A stretch of DNA of 64,000 nt from JBBRVW01 sp963784645 (lineage in GTDB: Bacteria; Actinomycetota; Actinomycetes; JACCUZ01): positions 248,001 through 312,000 of the forward strand of contig CAWARY010000015.1 in the NCBI GenBank assembly GCA_963784645.1, written 5' to 3'. Shown piece by piece: positions 16,059 through 24,687 of this stretch. The notes beneath the pieces were generated by a model, which was given only the letters and a program-made list of their open reading frames with translations, did no database searches and had not been told where the DNA came from. A program made the translations under genes and the position numbers. Every line of letters begins with the position of its first letter. Positions within the stretch are counted from its first letter, which is position 1.

Positions 16059-17312
16059 ATGCCCGTGCACCACCGCTCTGCCGTCCGCGGCCTCGTCGCC
16101 CTCGTCGTCTCCGCTGTCGCCGCGGTGCTCGCACCCGCCACGGCCGCGCAGGCCGACCAGCTGCCGCTGTCGGCGACCGACCAGGCCGTCGCCGACAGGC
16201 TGGCGACCCGTTCGCTGCGCTCCGACCTGGGCGACGACCTCGCCGGTCTGGTCCTCGACCCGGCGACCGGGCAGGCCCTCTGGTCGCAGACGCCGGACGA
16301 GGCACAGATCCCGGCGTCCAACACCAAGGTCCTCACCGCGGTGGACGCGCTCGCGGCCTTCGGTCCCGCGTACACGTTCACCACCCGGGTCATGACCGGT
16401 CGCACCGCCCGGCGCGCCGTCCTCGTCGGCGGCGGCGACCCGTCGCTGTCCGCCCGCCAGCTGGGCGCACTGGCCAGGTCGGCCGCCGCCGGCTTCCTGG
16501 CCCAGGGCATCACGAAGGTGCGCGTGCAGGTCGACGACTCCCTGTTCCCGGCGCCGACGCTCGCATACGGCTGGAAGTCGGCGTACACGATCAGGGACGT
16601 CTCCCCCGTGCGGGCCCTGGTCGTCGACCAGCACCGGCGCTGGGACACCTCGCTGGACGCCGGGGCCGTGTTCGCCCGCAAGCTGGAGAAGTGGGGGGTC
16701 CAGGTCCGCAGCGTCGCGCGCAAGGTCCGCCCGGACGGCTCCGCGGTGCTCGCCGAGAGCCAGGGCACCGACCTCGCCAGCATCGTGCGGCGGATGCTGC
16801 AGGACAGTGACAACGACATCGCCGAGGGCCTGCACCGGCTGGTCGCCCTCCAGCTCGGCTACCCCGCGACCTGGACCGGGGCGCAGCTCGCGCAGAAGGA
16901 CATGCTGGGCCGGCTCGGGATCACCCTGACCACCACCGTCTACGACGGCTCGGGCCTGTCCCGCAAGGACCGGCTCACCCCCACCACCCTGGTGAGCGCC
17001 CTGTCGCTCGCGCTCGACCCGGCCCGACCGGAGCTCGCCGGCCTGCAGAGCGGTGCCTTCGCCGTGGCGGGCGTCAGCGGCACGCTGGCGCCGAACTTCC
17101 GGCGCTACGTCACCAACCCCACGCGGTGCGCCGCCGGACTGATCCAGGCCAAGACCGGTTCTCTGCAGGGGGTCATCTCGCTCAGCGGGTACGCGCGCGG
17201 CGCCGACGGCCAGGTCAAGGTCTTCTCGTTCCTGCTCAACCACGTGCCGGCCACGCTCACCACCCGTCGCGCCGTCGACCGGCTGGCGACCACGGTGACC
17301 GGCTGCTGGTGA
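16059..17312 (+). CDS. dacB: D-alanyl-D-alanine carboxypeptidase/endopeptidase (PBP4 type, S13)
   Basis: A 417-aa exported enzyme that trims D-Ala or cuts cross-links in peptidoglycan. A signal peptide spans about residues 1-32 (RSAVRGLVALVVSAVAAVL, then ATAAQA). The three penicillin-binding motifs are present: SNTK with the nucleophile S87, SDN inside LQDSDNDIAEGL, and KTGS near residue 370. Length fits the class C low-molecular-weight PBPs of Actinobacteria. It stands alone, between the Lrp regulator and a STAS gene. In many actinobacteria this gene sits next to tilS and hpt; that is not the case here. Confidence 0.93.
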   Translation: MPVHHRSAVRGLVALVVSAVAAVLAPATAAQADQLPLSATDQAVADRLATRSLRSDLGDDLAGLVLDPATGQALWSQTPDEAQIPASNTKVLTAVDALAAFGPAYTFTTRVMTGRTARRAVLVGGGDPSLSARQLGALARSAAAGFLAQGITKVRVQVDDSLFPAPTLAYGWKSAYTIRDVSPVRALVVDQHRRWDTSLDAGAVFARKLEKWGVQVRSVARKVRPDGSAVLAESQGTDLASIVRRMLQDSDNDIAEGLHRLVALQLGYPATWTGAQLAQKDMLGRLGITLTTTVYDGSGLSRKDRLTPTTLVSALSLALDPARPELAGLQSGAFAVAGVSGTLAPNFRRYVTNPTRCAAGLIQAKTGSLQGVISLSGYARGADGQVKVFSFLLNHVPATLTTRRAVDRLATTVTGCW

Positions 17313-17420
17313 CCGATCTGAGCGGTCGGCCGGCCACCCCCCTCTAGGATCGAGATCTGCCGCACCGTGGTCGGGACCTGACCCGGTGTCCCCTGCCCGC
17401 GCATCCCGAGGATGTCGATC

Positions 17421-17780
17421 ATGGATCTCCAGCTCTCGACCCGCCCGTTCGACGGCCGTGCCCTGGTCACGGTCGAAGGCGAGCTGGACCTCGAGACGGC
17501 CTCGCAGCTCGGCGACCACGCCCTGTGCGCCCTGCGCGAGGTGTCCCCGCACCTGGCCCTGGCCCTCGGCGGCGTCACGTTCATGGACTCCACCGGCCTC
17601 AAGGTCCTGCTCGCGATCCAGCAGCGGGCCGACCTGGCCGGCGGCTCGCTCGCCCTGGTCGGGGCGACCCGCACCGTGATCCGGATCCTCGAGCTGACCG
17701 GGCTGGACCAGGCCTTCGCACAGCACGGGTCGCTGGACGACCTGCCGAAGCTCAGCGGCGGCGCAGCGCCCACGACCTGA
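17421..17780 (+). CDS. STAS-domain anti-sigma factor antagonist
   Basis: A 119-aa single STAS domain of the SpoIIAA/RsbV type. The phosphorylation loop FMDSTGLKVLL is intact; its serine (S57 from this start) is the site an RsbW-type kinase would use. Two ATG codons occur; the second (17421) has GAGG 9 nt upstream while the first (17412) touches the same GAGG, so I prefer the second. Its natural partner may be the RsbW-like kinase at 27526, about 10 kb away. The last 29 nt overlap the 3' end of the convergent helicase gene. Confidence 0.88.
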   Translation: MDLQLSTRPFDGRALVTVEGELDLETASQLGDHALCALREVSPHLALALGGVTFMDSTGLKVLLAIQQRADLAGGSLALVGATRTVIRILELTGLDQAFAQHGSLDDLPKLSGGAAPTT

Positions 17781-19530
17781 TCAGGTCGATCCGGGTCTGG
17801 AGCTGCTCGGCGCTGGCCTGGGCCGCGAGCGGGCCGCCACAGGCCCGACGCAGCTCGGTGTGCACCGCCCCGTGCGGGATGCCGGTGCGGTGGAACCACG
17901 CGCCGACCAGCCCGTTGAGCTCCTTGCGCAGCGCCGGAACCGCGCGGTGCGCAGCCGGGTCCGCCGCGGCGGCGGCAGCAGCCGCCGTCCGCCGGCCGCG
18001 GGCCACCTGGTGGGTGTGCTGCCGCTCGCGCAGCAGGGTCGCCACCTGGTCCGGCTCGAGCAGCCCGGGGAGGCCGAGGAAGTCGGCCTCCTCCTCGGAG
18101 CCGACCTCTGCCTGGGTGCCGAACTCGCCGCCGTCGAACAGCACCCGGTCGAACGTCGCCTCCGCCTCGAGCGCCTCGAAGGTCGACTCGTCGGCGCCGG
18201 CCTCGGTCTGCAGCCGGTTGGCCTCGGCGACCAGCGCGTCCTCGAGGTGGAAGAGGTCCCCCTCGTCCGCCGCGCTCCGCGGCCGGTCGAGCGCGTGGTC
18301 GCGCTCCAGCTCCATCTCGTTCGCGTGCGACAGGAGCAACGGCACCGACGGCAGGAACACCGAGGCGGTCTCGCCGCGCCGGCGGGCTCGCACGAAGCGG
18401 CCGACGGCCTGGGCGAAGAACAGCGGCGTCGCCGTGGACGTGGCGTAGACGCCCACAGCCAGCCGGGGGACGTCGACACCCTCGGAGACCATCCGCACGG
18501 CGACCATCCACCGGTCCTCGGACGCGGCGAACGCGTCGATGCGCGCGCTGGCGCCGGCCTCGTCGGAGAGCACCACGGTGGGCGCCTCGCCGGTGATGCG
18601 ACGCAGCCGGGCCGCGTACGCCCGGGCCGACAGCTGGTCGGTCGCGATGACGAGCCCGCCGGCGTCGGGCACACCGCGCCGCACCTCCGTGAGGCGCCGG
18701 TCGGCGGCGGCGAGCACCTGCGGGATCCAGTTGCCCTGCGGGTCGAGCGCGGTGCGCCAGGCCGAGGCGGTGAGGTCCTTGGTCAACGGCTCACCGAGCG
18801 TGGCGGACACCTCGTCGCCGGCCCGGGTCCGCCAGCGCATCTGGCCCGAGTAGGACAGGAAGATCACCGGGCGGACGACGCCGTCCCGGAGACCGCGGCC
18901 GTAGCCGTAGGAGTAGTCGGCGGCCGAGCGACGCACCCCGTCGCGGCCCTCGGCGTAGGTGACGAACGGGATCGCGCTGGTGTCCGAGCGGAACGGCGTG
19001 CCGGTGAGGGCCAGGCGGCGGGTCGCGGGGTCGAAGGCCTCCCGCACCGCATCACCCCACGACAAGGCATCACCTCCGTGGTGCACCTCGTCGAGGATGA
19101 CCAGGGTGCGACGGTTCTCGGTACGGCGACGGTGCAGCAGCGGGGAGGCGGCGACCTGGGCGTAGGTCACCGCGACGCCGGTGAAGTCGCTGCCGACGGC
19201 GCCCTGGGCGTTGCTGAACCGCGGGTCCAGGTGGATGCCGACCCGGCCGGCCGCGTCGGCCCACTGGTTCTTGAGGTGCTCGGTAGGAGCCACCACGGTC
19301 ACGGCGTCCACGACCCGCTTCTCCAGCAGAGAGCTGGCCACCCGGAGGGCGAAGGTCGTCTTGCCCGCGCCGGGCGTCGCGACGGCGAGGAAGTCGCGCG
19401 CGGCAGCTCCCTCGCGGGCGAGGTAGGCGTCGAGAGCCTCCTGCTGCCAGGCACGAAGCGCCTCGGCGGTGCCCCACGGGGCACGGAGGGGGAACGCGGG
19501 CGAGAGGTGGGAGGCGGCGCTGGTACTCAT
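17752..19530 (-). CDS. DEAD/DEAH-type superfamily 2 helicase
   Basis: A 592-aa SF2 ATPase. Walker A is TPGAGKT (residues 52-58), Walker B ILDEVHH near 150, motif III LTGTPFRSD near 177, and the C-terminal helicase half carries the arginine-finger region FAQAVGRFVRARR. The tail beyond residue 430 is charged and possibly coiled. It resembles the UvsW/RadD-like helicases of Actinobacteria that may unwind branched DNA; the exact role is unknown. The promoter shows TAACCT 10 nt before the ATG. No nuclease, methylase or other defence partner is adjacent, so I do not call it a defence gene. It converges on and overlaps the STAS gene. Confidence 0.85.
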   Translation of the reverse strand: MSTSAASHLSPAFPLRAPWGTAEALRAWQQEALDAYLAREGAAARDFLAVATPGAGKTTFALRVASSLLEKRVVDAVTVVAPTEHLKNQWADAAGRVGIHLDPRFSNAQGAVGSDFTGVAVTYAQVAASPLLHRRRTENRRTLVILDEVHHGGDALSWGDAVREAFDPATRRLALTGTPFRSDTSAIPFVTYAEGRDGVRRSAADYSYGYGRGLRDGVVRPVIFLSYSGQMRWRTRAGDEVSATLGEPLTKDLTASAWRTALDPQGNWIPQVLAAADRRLTEVRRGVPDAGGLVIATDQLSARAYAARLRRITGEAPTVVLSDEAGASARIDAFAASEDRWMVAVRMVSEGVDVPRLAVGVYATSTATPLFFAQAVGRFVRARRRGETASVFLPSVPLLLSHANEMELERDHALDRPRSAADEGDLFHLEDALVAEANRLQTEAGADESTFEALEAEATFDRVLFDGGEFGTQAEVGSEEEADFLGLPGLLEPDQVATLLRERQHTHQVARGRRTAAAAAAAADPAAHRAVPALRKELNGLVGAWFHRTGIPHGAVHTELRRACGGPLAAQASAEQLQTRIDLIRSWALRRR

Positions 19531-19607
19531 CGGTCCGCCGAGGTTACCGAGCCTCCCGCGGCGACATGCCGGGGTCCCGACGTACGCGTCGAACCGACGC
19601 GAAGGTG

Positions 19608-21053
19608 CTAGGGCGTGTCGGTCCCGGAGGTCGCCGGCCGGACGCGCTGGGCGGCGAGCGCCCCGGCCACGCAGATCACCGCCATCACGGCGTCGACCGC
19701 GAGGTAGGGGCGGACCGAGTGCCCGTCCGCCACGGCGAGGGTCGCGTAGAGGGCTCCCGCGGTCCCGATCGCCAGCACCGAGCCGAGGGCGTCGCTGACC
19801 TGCAGCGAGGCCGAGTTGCTGCCCTGCTCGGCGACCGGCGAGAGCTCGAGCACCAGGACGCTGAGCGAGGTGATGCCCAGGCCCATGCCCAGGCCGGCGA
19901 CGGTCCAGCCGACGGCTGCGGTGACCACCGGGACGGCGTCGCTCGTCGCGGCGGCGGCCAGCCCGATCCCCACGAGGACGAGCAGGAACCCGGCGACCAG
20001 CAGCACCCAGCGGGGGGTGCGCAGGGTCGGGCGTCCCTGCAGCCAGGCCCCCAGCGACCAGGTGAGGGCCGCGCCGGTGAGGGAGGCACCGGCCAGGGTC
20101 GTGGCGAGCCCGCGCTGCTGCACGAGCATGAGCGGGAGGAACGTCTCGGCGCCGAAGAATGCACCCGCCATCAGCCCGCGCAGGACGACGACCGTCGGCA
20201 GTCCGCGGCCGAGGCGGAAGGTGCCGGCCGGCACCAGCCGTGGGACGCCGACGACCAGCATGCCGACAGACACGGCAAGCAGCGCGACGGCCGGCCCGGG
20301 GTGCCCGGACAGCTGCTGGCCGGCGTACTGGAACAGGCCGGCGCCGGCGGCCGCCAGCGCGGCCCCGCCCAGGCGACGGGTCCGCCGCTGCGGCGCAGCG
20401 TCGCCGCCGGCCGGACCGTCGAGGCCCCGCAGGTGCGGGCCGACGAGCAGCGCCGCGCCGACGAGCAGCGGCAGCACGCCGAGGAAGACCCAGCGCCAGG
20501 AGGCGTGGTCGGCCAGGGCTCCGGCAACCGGAGGTCCGACCAGCGAGGGCACGATCCAGCCGCTCGCCATGGCCGAGAACGCCCTCGGCCGGAGACCCGC
20601 GGGGAACGCTCGCGCCACGACGACGTACAGCGAGACGACGTTGAGCCCCGCGCCGAAGCCCTGCACCGCCCGGGCCACGATGAGCACCAGCATCGACGAC
20701 GCCGTGCCCGCGACCACGAGCCCGACCGCGAAGGTCGCCGCGGCGACGACGAACGGCAGCACCGGGCCGCGCCGGTCGGAGACGACGCCGGCCACGACCA
20801 TCCCCAGCAGGCTGGTGGTGAGGAAGACCGAGAATGCCAGCCCGTACTCCCGCAGTCCGCCGAGCTCACGGGCGGCCACCGGCATCGCCGTGGCGACGGC
20901 GATCGCCTCGAACGCCACGGCCACCACCACTCCGACCACGCCGACCACCAGGGAGCGGTACTCCGGCGAGAACAGCCGCGCCGGAGCGGGCGGGCCGGTG
21001 GCTGCGTCGCGGTCGAGTGGTGTGGCGCGCTCGTCGGCGGTGTCGATGGACAT
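19608..21053 (-). CDS. MFS transporter, drug-export type
   Basis: A 481-aa membrane protein with about 12-14 predicted hydrophobic helices beginning at residue 32 of this start. The loop after the second helix carries the motif A remnant VVSDRRGPVLP, the cytoplasmic hinge of MFS proteins. A TTG start at 21092 is possible, but the ATG at 21053 has GGAG just upstream. The sequence resembles actinobacterial EmrB- or MdfA-like exporters. The substrate cannot be told. It is not linked to a regulator gene; the neighbouring helicase and DUF3039 genes look unrelated. Confidence 0.8.
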   Translation of the reverse strand: MSIDTADERATPLDRDAATGPPAPARLFSPEYRSLVVGVVGVVVAVAFEAIAVATAMPVAARELGGLREYGLAFSVFLTTSLLGMVVAGVVSDRRGPVLPFVVAAATFAVGLVVAGTASSMLVLIVARAVQGFGAGLNVVSLYVVVARAFPAGLRPRAFSAMASGWIVPSLVGPPVAGALADHASWRWVFLGVLPLLVGAALLVGPHLRGLDGPAGGDAAPQRRTRRLGGAALAAAGAGLFQYAGQQLSGHPGPAVALLAVSVGMLVVGVPRLVPAGTFRLGRGLPTVVVLRGLMAGAFFGAETFLPLMLVQQRGLATTLAGASLTGAALTWSLGAWLQGRPTLRTPRWVLLVAGFLLVLVGIGLAAAATSDAVPVVTAAVGWTVAGLGMGLGITSLSVLVLELSPVAEQGSNSASLQVSDALGSVLAIGTAGALYATLAVADGHSVRPYLAVDAVMAVICVAGALAAQRVRPATSGTDTP

Positions 21054-21127
21054 GACTCCAGATGGTGGGACCTGAACCGGACGTGAGGTCAAGCCCCTAC
21101 GCGTCGACGGCGGGTGCGAGACCCGGG

Positions 21128-21460
21128 CTAGCCCTTGTCGCCGGGCGGCCCGGAGGCGCCGTCACCGTCGCCGTCGGGCGGCATGCCCTCGAAGACCTCC
21201 TGGCACATCGGGCAGACCGGGAACTTCTTCGGGTCCCGCCCCGGCACCCAGACCTTGCCGCAGAGCGCGATCACCGCGTCGCCGGACAGCGCCGACTCGA
21301 GGATCTTCTCCTTCTTGACGTAGTGCGCGAAGCGCTCGTGGTCGCCGTCGCCGTGCGAGGTCTGCGGGACGCGCTCGACCTCACGCTCGAGGACGGAGCC
21401 GCCGCCGGGCTGGCCGATGCCGGGCCGGTCGAGGCCGGGCTGGGGTCCGGGAGTGCTCAT
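21128..21460 (-). CDS. DUF3039 family protein
   Basis: A 110-aa protein of the actinobacterial DUF3039 family. The core HFAHYVKKEKI, then ALCGKVWVPGRDP and FPVCPMCQEVF gives a small cysteine-based zinc-ribbon candidate (C at CGK and CPMC). The N-terminal 35 and C-terminal 20 residues are Gly/Pro/Asp-rich and probably disordered. Function is unknown. A TAGACT -10 box 7 nt before the ATG predicts a leaderless mRNA. It is followed by yqgE in the same general direction of transcription. Confidence 0.85.
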   Translation of the reverse strand: MSTPGPQPGLDRPGIGQPGGGSVLEREVERVPQTSHGDGDHERFAHYVKKEKILESALSGDAVIALCGKVWVPGRDPKKFPVCPMCQEVFEGMPPDGDGDGASGPPGDKG

Positions 21461-21467
21461 GGTCCCG

Positions 21468-21473
21468 AGTCTA
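21468..21473 (-). promoter_or_regulatory. -10 box for the DUF3039 gene
   Basis: TAGACT on the minus strand lies 7 nt before the ATG at 21460. Confidence 0.5.
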
Positions 21474-21507
21474 GGACGGCCGCTCCCCGCGCGTCAGTCC
21501 GGCGACG

Positions 21508-22113
21508 TCAGTTCAGGGAGGGGTCGTCCAGGTAGGTGGACACCATCGCGAGATCGCCCCCCTGCCGACGCAGGACCGTCCGCCACAGGTCGGCGGGCCG
21601 TTCGCTGAACGCGTCGCCGCCGTCGCCGCCGGCGCCGCCGTCGCCGCCGAGCCACGCGTCCACGAGGTACCAGGCGCCCTCGGCCAGCTCGTCCTCCAGC
21701 TGTCCCGCCGACCATCCGCTGTAGCCCGCGAAGATGCGCAGCCGGCTCATCTCGGCGGCCAGCACCTCCGGGGGCACGTCGAGGTCCACGAGGCCGACCC
21801 GGGCAGCCACCCGCCGCCAGCCCAGCGGCTCCTCGTCGCCCTCCCCCGCCACCAGCGCGAGACCCAGCGCCGAGTCGAGGGCGACGGGGCCGCCCTGGAA
21901 GACCACACCGGGATCCGACACCAGCGGCTGCCACACCGGCAGCACCTCGGACACCTCGACCGGGGTGGGCCGGTTGATGACGACGCCGAGCGCGCCGTCC
22001 TCGTCGTGGTCGAGCAGCAGGACCACGCTGCGCTCGAACGTCGAGTCAGCCAGCGCCGGCGTCGCCACCAGGAGCCGCCCGGTGAGCGTCGCCGACAGCG
22101 TCGGATCGGTCAC
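21508..22113 (-). CDS. YqgE/AlgH family protein
   Basis: A 201-aa cytosolic protein. The family hallmarks are clear: LTGRLLVATPALADSTF at the start, SVVLLLDHDEDGALGVVINRP, FQGGPVALDSALGLA and RIFAGYSGWSAGQLEDEL. YqgE is conserved in bacteria but has no settled biochemical role. The GTG at 22113 fits the family N-terminus exactly. This start lies 68 nt inside the upstream VanZ-like gene. A Gly/Asp-rich insertion (AWLGGDGGAGGDGGD) replaces a shorter loop in the usual sequence. It is the last gene of the malic enzyme/VanZ/YqgE run. Confidence 0.9.
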   Translation of the reverse strand: MTDPTLSATLTGRLLVATPALADSTFERSVVLLLDHDEDGALGVVINRPTPVEVSEVLPVWQPLVSDPGVVFQGGPVALDSALGLALVAGEGDEEPLGWRRVAARVGLVDLDVPPEVLAAEMSRLRIFAGYSGWSAGQLEDELAEGAWYLVDAWLGGDGGAGGDGGDAFSERPADLWRTVLRRQGGDLAMVSTYLDDPSLN

Positions 22114-22456
22114 TCGCCCATGATGCCCGCTCGAGCAGCCACCCGGCGAGGACGCCGGCCGCGACGCCGAGCAGATCCGCGACCACGTCCGCCGGGTCGC
22201 CGCTGCGGTGCGGCAGCACCCAGTGCTGCACGAGCTCGCTGAGCACCGCGTGCCCTGCGACGACCGGGAGCCACCACCGGGCTGCGAGACCGGCACGCAG
22301 CCCGGCCAGCGTGACCGAACCGAAGGTGGCCAGGTGGACCACCTTGTCGATGCCGGGGAACGTCGGCGCCCCGCCGGTGTCCGGCGCGTAGAGCACGGCC
22401 AGGTGGACGGCCACCAGGACGGCCAGCGCGACCCGCCAGCGGGCCGTGGCGCTCAC
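22046..22456 (-). CDS. VanZ-like family membrane protein
   Basis: A 136-aa integral membrane protein with four hydrophobic segments (about residues 8-25, 41-60, 61-82 and 90-108). The VanZ-like signature is the pairing of DKVVHLATFGSVTLAGLRAG with a later SELVQHWVLPHRSGDPADVVADL segment (shown in parts). The last 24 residues are hydrophilic and encoded in DNA that also encodes the start of yqgE. The gene begins with an ATGA overlap on the malic enzyme stop. VanZ confers teicoplanin resistance in some enterococci; this is a generic chromosomal relative and I infer no resistance. Confidence 0.82.
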   Translation of the reverse strand: MSATARWRVALAVLVAVHLAVLYAPDTGGAPTFPGIDKVVHLATFGSVTLAGLRAGLAARWWLPVVAGHAVLSELVQHWVLPHRSGDPADVVADLLGVAAGVLAGWLLERASWASDRSDAVGDAHRAAPGGDAGAG

Positions 22457-23883
22457 GCCGGCAGCGGCTCCGGCTCGACCGGCCCCACCGAGGTCCCGGC
22501 GTCCCGCACCGCCTTGCTCACCGCCGCTGCCACGGCAGAGGACACGTCGGGGTGGAAGACGCTCGGCACGATGTACGCGGCGTTGAGCTCGTCCGGCGTC
22601 ACGACGGCCGCGAGGGCGCGGGCCGCCGCGATGAGCATGTCGATGGTGATGGAGTGGCTGGCGGCGTCCAGCAGCCCGCGGAAGACGCCGGGAAAGGCCA
22701 GCACGTTGTTGATCTGGTTGGGCAGGTCGCTGCGCCCGCTCGCGACCACGGCCGCGTGCTCGGCCGCAGCCACCGGATCGACCTCAGGCACCGGATTCGC
22801 CAGGGCGAACACGATGGCGTCGTCGGCCATCGTCGCGATGTCGTCACCGGTGAGGATGTTCGGCGCCGAGACGCCGATGAAGACGTCGGCGCCCGGCAGC
22901 ACGTCGCGCAGCGCGCCGGAGCGACCGCTGCTGTTGGTGCGCTCGGCCACCGACACCAGCTCGGCCGCCAGGCCGTCGCGGGCAGCGTGCACCACGCCGT
23001 CCTTGTCGGCGACCACCACATGCTGCAGCCCGGCCTCGAGCAGGACATCGAGGATCGCCATGCCTGCGGCCCCGGCGCCCGAGAGCACCAGGCGTACCTC
23101 GGACAGCTCCTTGCCGACCACCTGGAGGGCGTTGAGCAGAGCGGCCAGGACCACGATCGCCGTGCCGTGCTGGTCGTCGTGGAAGACCGGGATGTCAAGG
23201 CTCGCGCGCAGCCGCCGCTCGACCTCGAAACAGCGCGGCGCGGAGATGTCCTCGAGGTTGATCCCGGCGAACACCGGTGCGATGAGCTCGACGGCGCGGA
23301 CGATCTCGTCGACGTCCTGGGTGTCGAGGCAGATCGGGAACGCGTCGATGCCGGCGAACCGCTTGAACAGCGCGGCCTTGCCCTCCATGACGGGCAGGGC
23401 GGGGATGGCGCCGAGGTTGCCCAGGCCGAGGACGGCGGACCCGTCGGTGACCACGGCGACGGTGTTGCGCTTGATCGTCAGCCGCCGGGCGTCGGCGGGG
23501 TTCGCGGCCAGCGCCAGGCAGACCCGGGCCACGCCGGGCGTGTAGATCATCGAGAGGTCGTCGCGGTTGCGGATCGGTACCTTCGGGTTGATCTCGATCT
23601 TGCCGCCCAGGTGCACCAGGAAGGTGCGGTCGGAGACCTTGCCGATCGTGACGCCCTCGACACGCGCGAGCGCCGCGGTGAGCCGCTCGGCGTGCTCGGT
23701 GTCGCTGGCGGCGCAGGTGACGTCCATCTGGAGCCGCTCGTGCCCCGACGCCGTGACGTCCAGCGCGGTGACGATGCCCCCGGCGTCCTCGACGGCGTGG
23801 GTCAGCTGGCTCACCGCGTTCCCGCGGGCCGCCACCTCGAGCCGGACGGTGATGGAGTAGGAGATGCTCGGCACGCTCGGCAT
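22453..23883 (-). CDS. NAD-dependent malic enzyme with N-terminal ACT domain
   Basis: A 476-aa enzyme that decarboxylates malate to pyruvate. Residues about 5-85 form an ACT-like domain (SITVRLEVAARGNAVSQL). The catalytic part has IYTPGVARVC (Tyr), EGKAALFKRFAGID (Lys), LEDISAPRCFEVE and FHDDQHGTA (metal site), then the NAD site LSGAGAAGMAILDVLLEAG. This short bacterial form with an ACT domain is known from Actinobacteria and Firmicutes. The ACT domain suggests control by a small ligand. It heads the operon malic enzyme, VanZ-like, YqgE, with 4-nt overlap to the second gene. Confidence 0.93.
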   Translation of the reverse strand: MPSVPSISYSITVRLEVAARGNAVSQLTHAVEDAGGIVTALDVTASGHERLQMDVTCAASDTEHAERLTAALARVEGVTIGKVSDRTFLVHLGGKIEINPKVPIRNRDDLSMIYTPGVARVCLALAANPADARRLTIKRNTVAVVTDGSAVLGLGNLGAIPALPVMEGKAALFKRFAGIDAFPICLDTQDVDEIVRAVELIAPVFAGINLEDISAPRCFEVERRLRASLDIPVFHDDQHGTAIVVLAALLNALQVVGKELSEVRLVLSGAGAAGMAILDVLLEAGLQHVVVADKDGVVHAARDGLAAELVSVAERTNSSGRSGALRDVLPGADVFIGVSAPNILTGDDIATMADDAIVFALANPVPEVDPVAAAEHAAVVASGRSDLPNQINNVLAFPGVFRGLLDAASHSITIDMLIAAARALAAVVTPDELNAAYIVPSVFHPDVSSAVAAAVSKAVRDAGTSVGPVEPEPLPA

Positions 23884-24029
23884 GGCCCGATCGTTCCAGA
23901 CGCGGCGTGAGCCGGGTCACCCCGGCCGCATGTCGCGATCAAGATCGGTGTCCGGGACGTCGATACTCGGGGGACAAGGAGGTTTCGCCGCGCCGGTCAC
24001 GGCAACAAGCAGCGGCGGAAGGGACGCCC

Positions 24030-24146
24030 ATGATGTTCTTCGCACTTCTCGTGCCGTTCGGCCTGCTGGCCGTGCTCCTCGGGATGGACCGCCTCGAGCG
24101 CTGGACGCTCGACGCCACCGCCTCGGCCGAGCGCGACGACGTCTGA
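24030..24146 (+). CDS. Small single-span membrane protein (38 aa)
   Basis: A 38-aa candidate protein beginning MMFFALLVPFGLLAVLLG, one clear transmembrane helix, followed by a short acidic tail (MDRLERWTLDATASAERDDV). A GGAAGGG ribosome site lies 6 nt before the ATG. An AAGGAGG also occurs about 50 nt further upstream. It stands alone between the divergent malic enzyme gene and the convergent response regulator, with a terminator-like hairpin 45 nt after the stop. No family is recognised. The clean helix, the ribosome site and the terminator make a real gene more likely than chance. Confidence 0.6.
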   Translation: MMFFALLVPFGLLAVLLGMDRLERWTLDATASAERDDV

Positions 24147-24156
24147 CCCCCCTCGT

Positions 24157-24193
24157 CACTCCGATCCACACGGTTCACTTCGATCCACACCGT
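24157..24193. repeat. Imperfect tandem repeat, 19-bp period
   Basis: CACTCCGATCCACACGGT (24157-24174) recurs as CACTTCGATCCACACCGT (24176-24193) with two mismatches. It lies just before the terminator hairpin downstream of the small membrane protein gene. Function unknown. Confidence 0.6.
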
Positions 24194-24220
24194 GCCGTTC
24201 CGCCTCCGGCGGAGCGGCAC
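24192..24220. terminator. Hairpin between convergent genes
   Basis: GTGCCGTTCCGCC and GGCGGAGCGGCAC form a 13-bp stem with one G-U pair and a 3-nt loop. It serves the small membrane protein gene (plus strand) and the response regulator gene (minus strand). There is no T-run. Confidence 0.6.
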
Positions 24221-24237
24221 TGCGCGTACCCGGGCCG

Positions 24238-24687
24238 TCAGCGGCGCGGGAGCCGGACGACCTTGACGAAGAACTCGTCGATCTGGCGCACGACGCTGAT
24301 GAAGCGCTCGAAGTCGACGGGCTTGGTGACGTAGGCGTTGGCGTGCAGCGAGTAGCTGTTCAGCACGTCGTCCTCGGCCTCCGAGGTGGTCAGGACCACC
24401 ACCGGGATGCTGGACAGCTCGGGGTCGGACTTGATCGCGTCGAGGACCTGCCGGCCGTCCATCCGGGGCAGGTTGAGGTCGAGCAGGACCAGGTCGGGGC
24501 GCGGCAGGCCGGCGTACTCACCCTCCTGCCGGAGGAAGGCCATGGCCTGCTCGCCGTCGTTGACGACGTGCAGCTGGTTGTGGACCTTGTAGTCCTCGAA
24601 CGCCTCACGCGTCATGAGCACGTCGCCGGGGTCGTCCTCGACCAGCAGCACCTGGATCTCGCGCTCACCCTCGAACGGTTGAGTCAT
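24238..24687 (-). CDS. Rcp1-like single-domain response regulator
   Basis: A 149-aa receiver with no output domain. The phospho-acceptor is D70 in DLVLLDLNLPRMDG, the acidic pocket is VEDDPGD near residue 17, and TKPVDFERF carries the conserved lysine (K122). The RPDLVLLDLNLPRMDG block and the overall length are typical of the Rcp1 family, which pairs with phytochrome-type histidine kinases. Its start overlaps the end of the histidine kinase gene by 23 nt, so the pair is co-translated. Likely outputs are phosphorelay or protein-protein control, not DNA binding. Confidence 0.9.
   Translation of the reverse strand: MTQPFEGEREIQVLLVEDDPGDVLMTREAFEDYKVHNQLHVVNDGEQAMAFLRQEGEYAGLPRPDLVLLDLNLPRMDGRQVLDAIKSDPELSSIPVVVLTTSEAEDDVLNSYSLHANAYVTKPVDFERFISVVRQIDEFFVKVVRLPRR

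Noticed and set aside
17752..19530. SF2 helicase as a defence-system gene
   Set aside because: No nuclease, methylase or other defence partner lies next to it; neighbours are housekeeping genes.
22046..22456. VanZ-like gene as an antibiotic resistance determinant
   Set aside because: No vanA-type genes are near and the VanZ-like fold is widespread in Actinobacteria with other roles.
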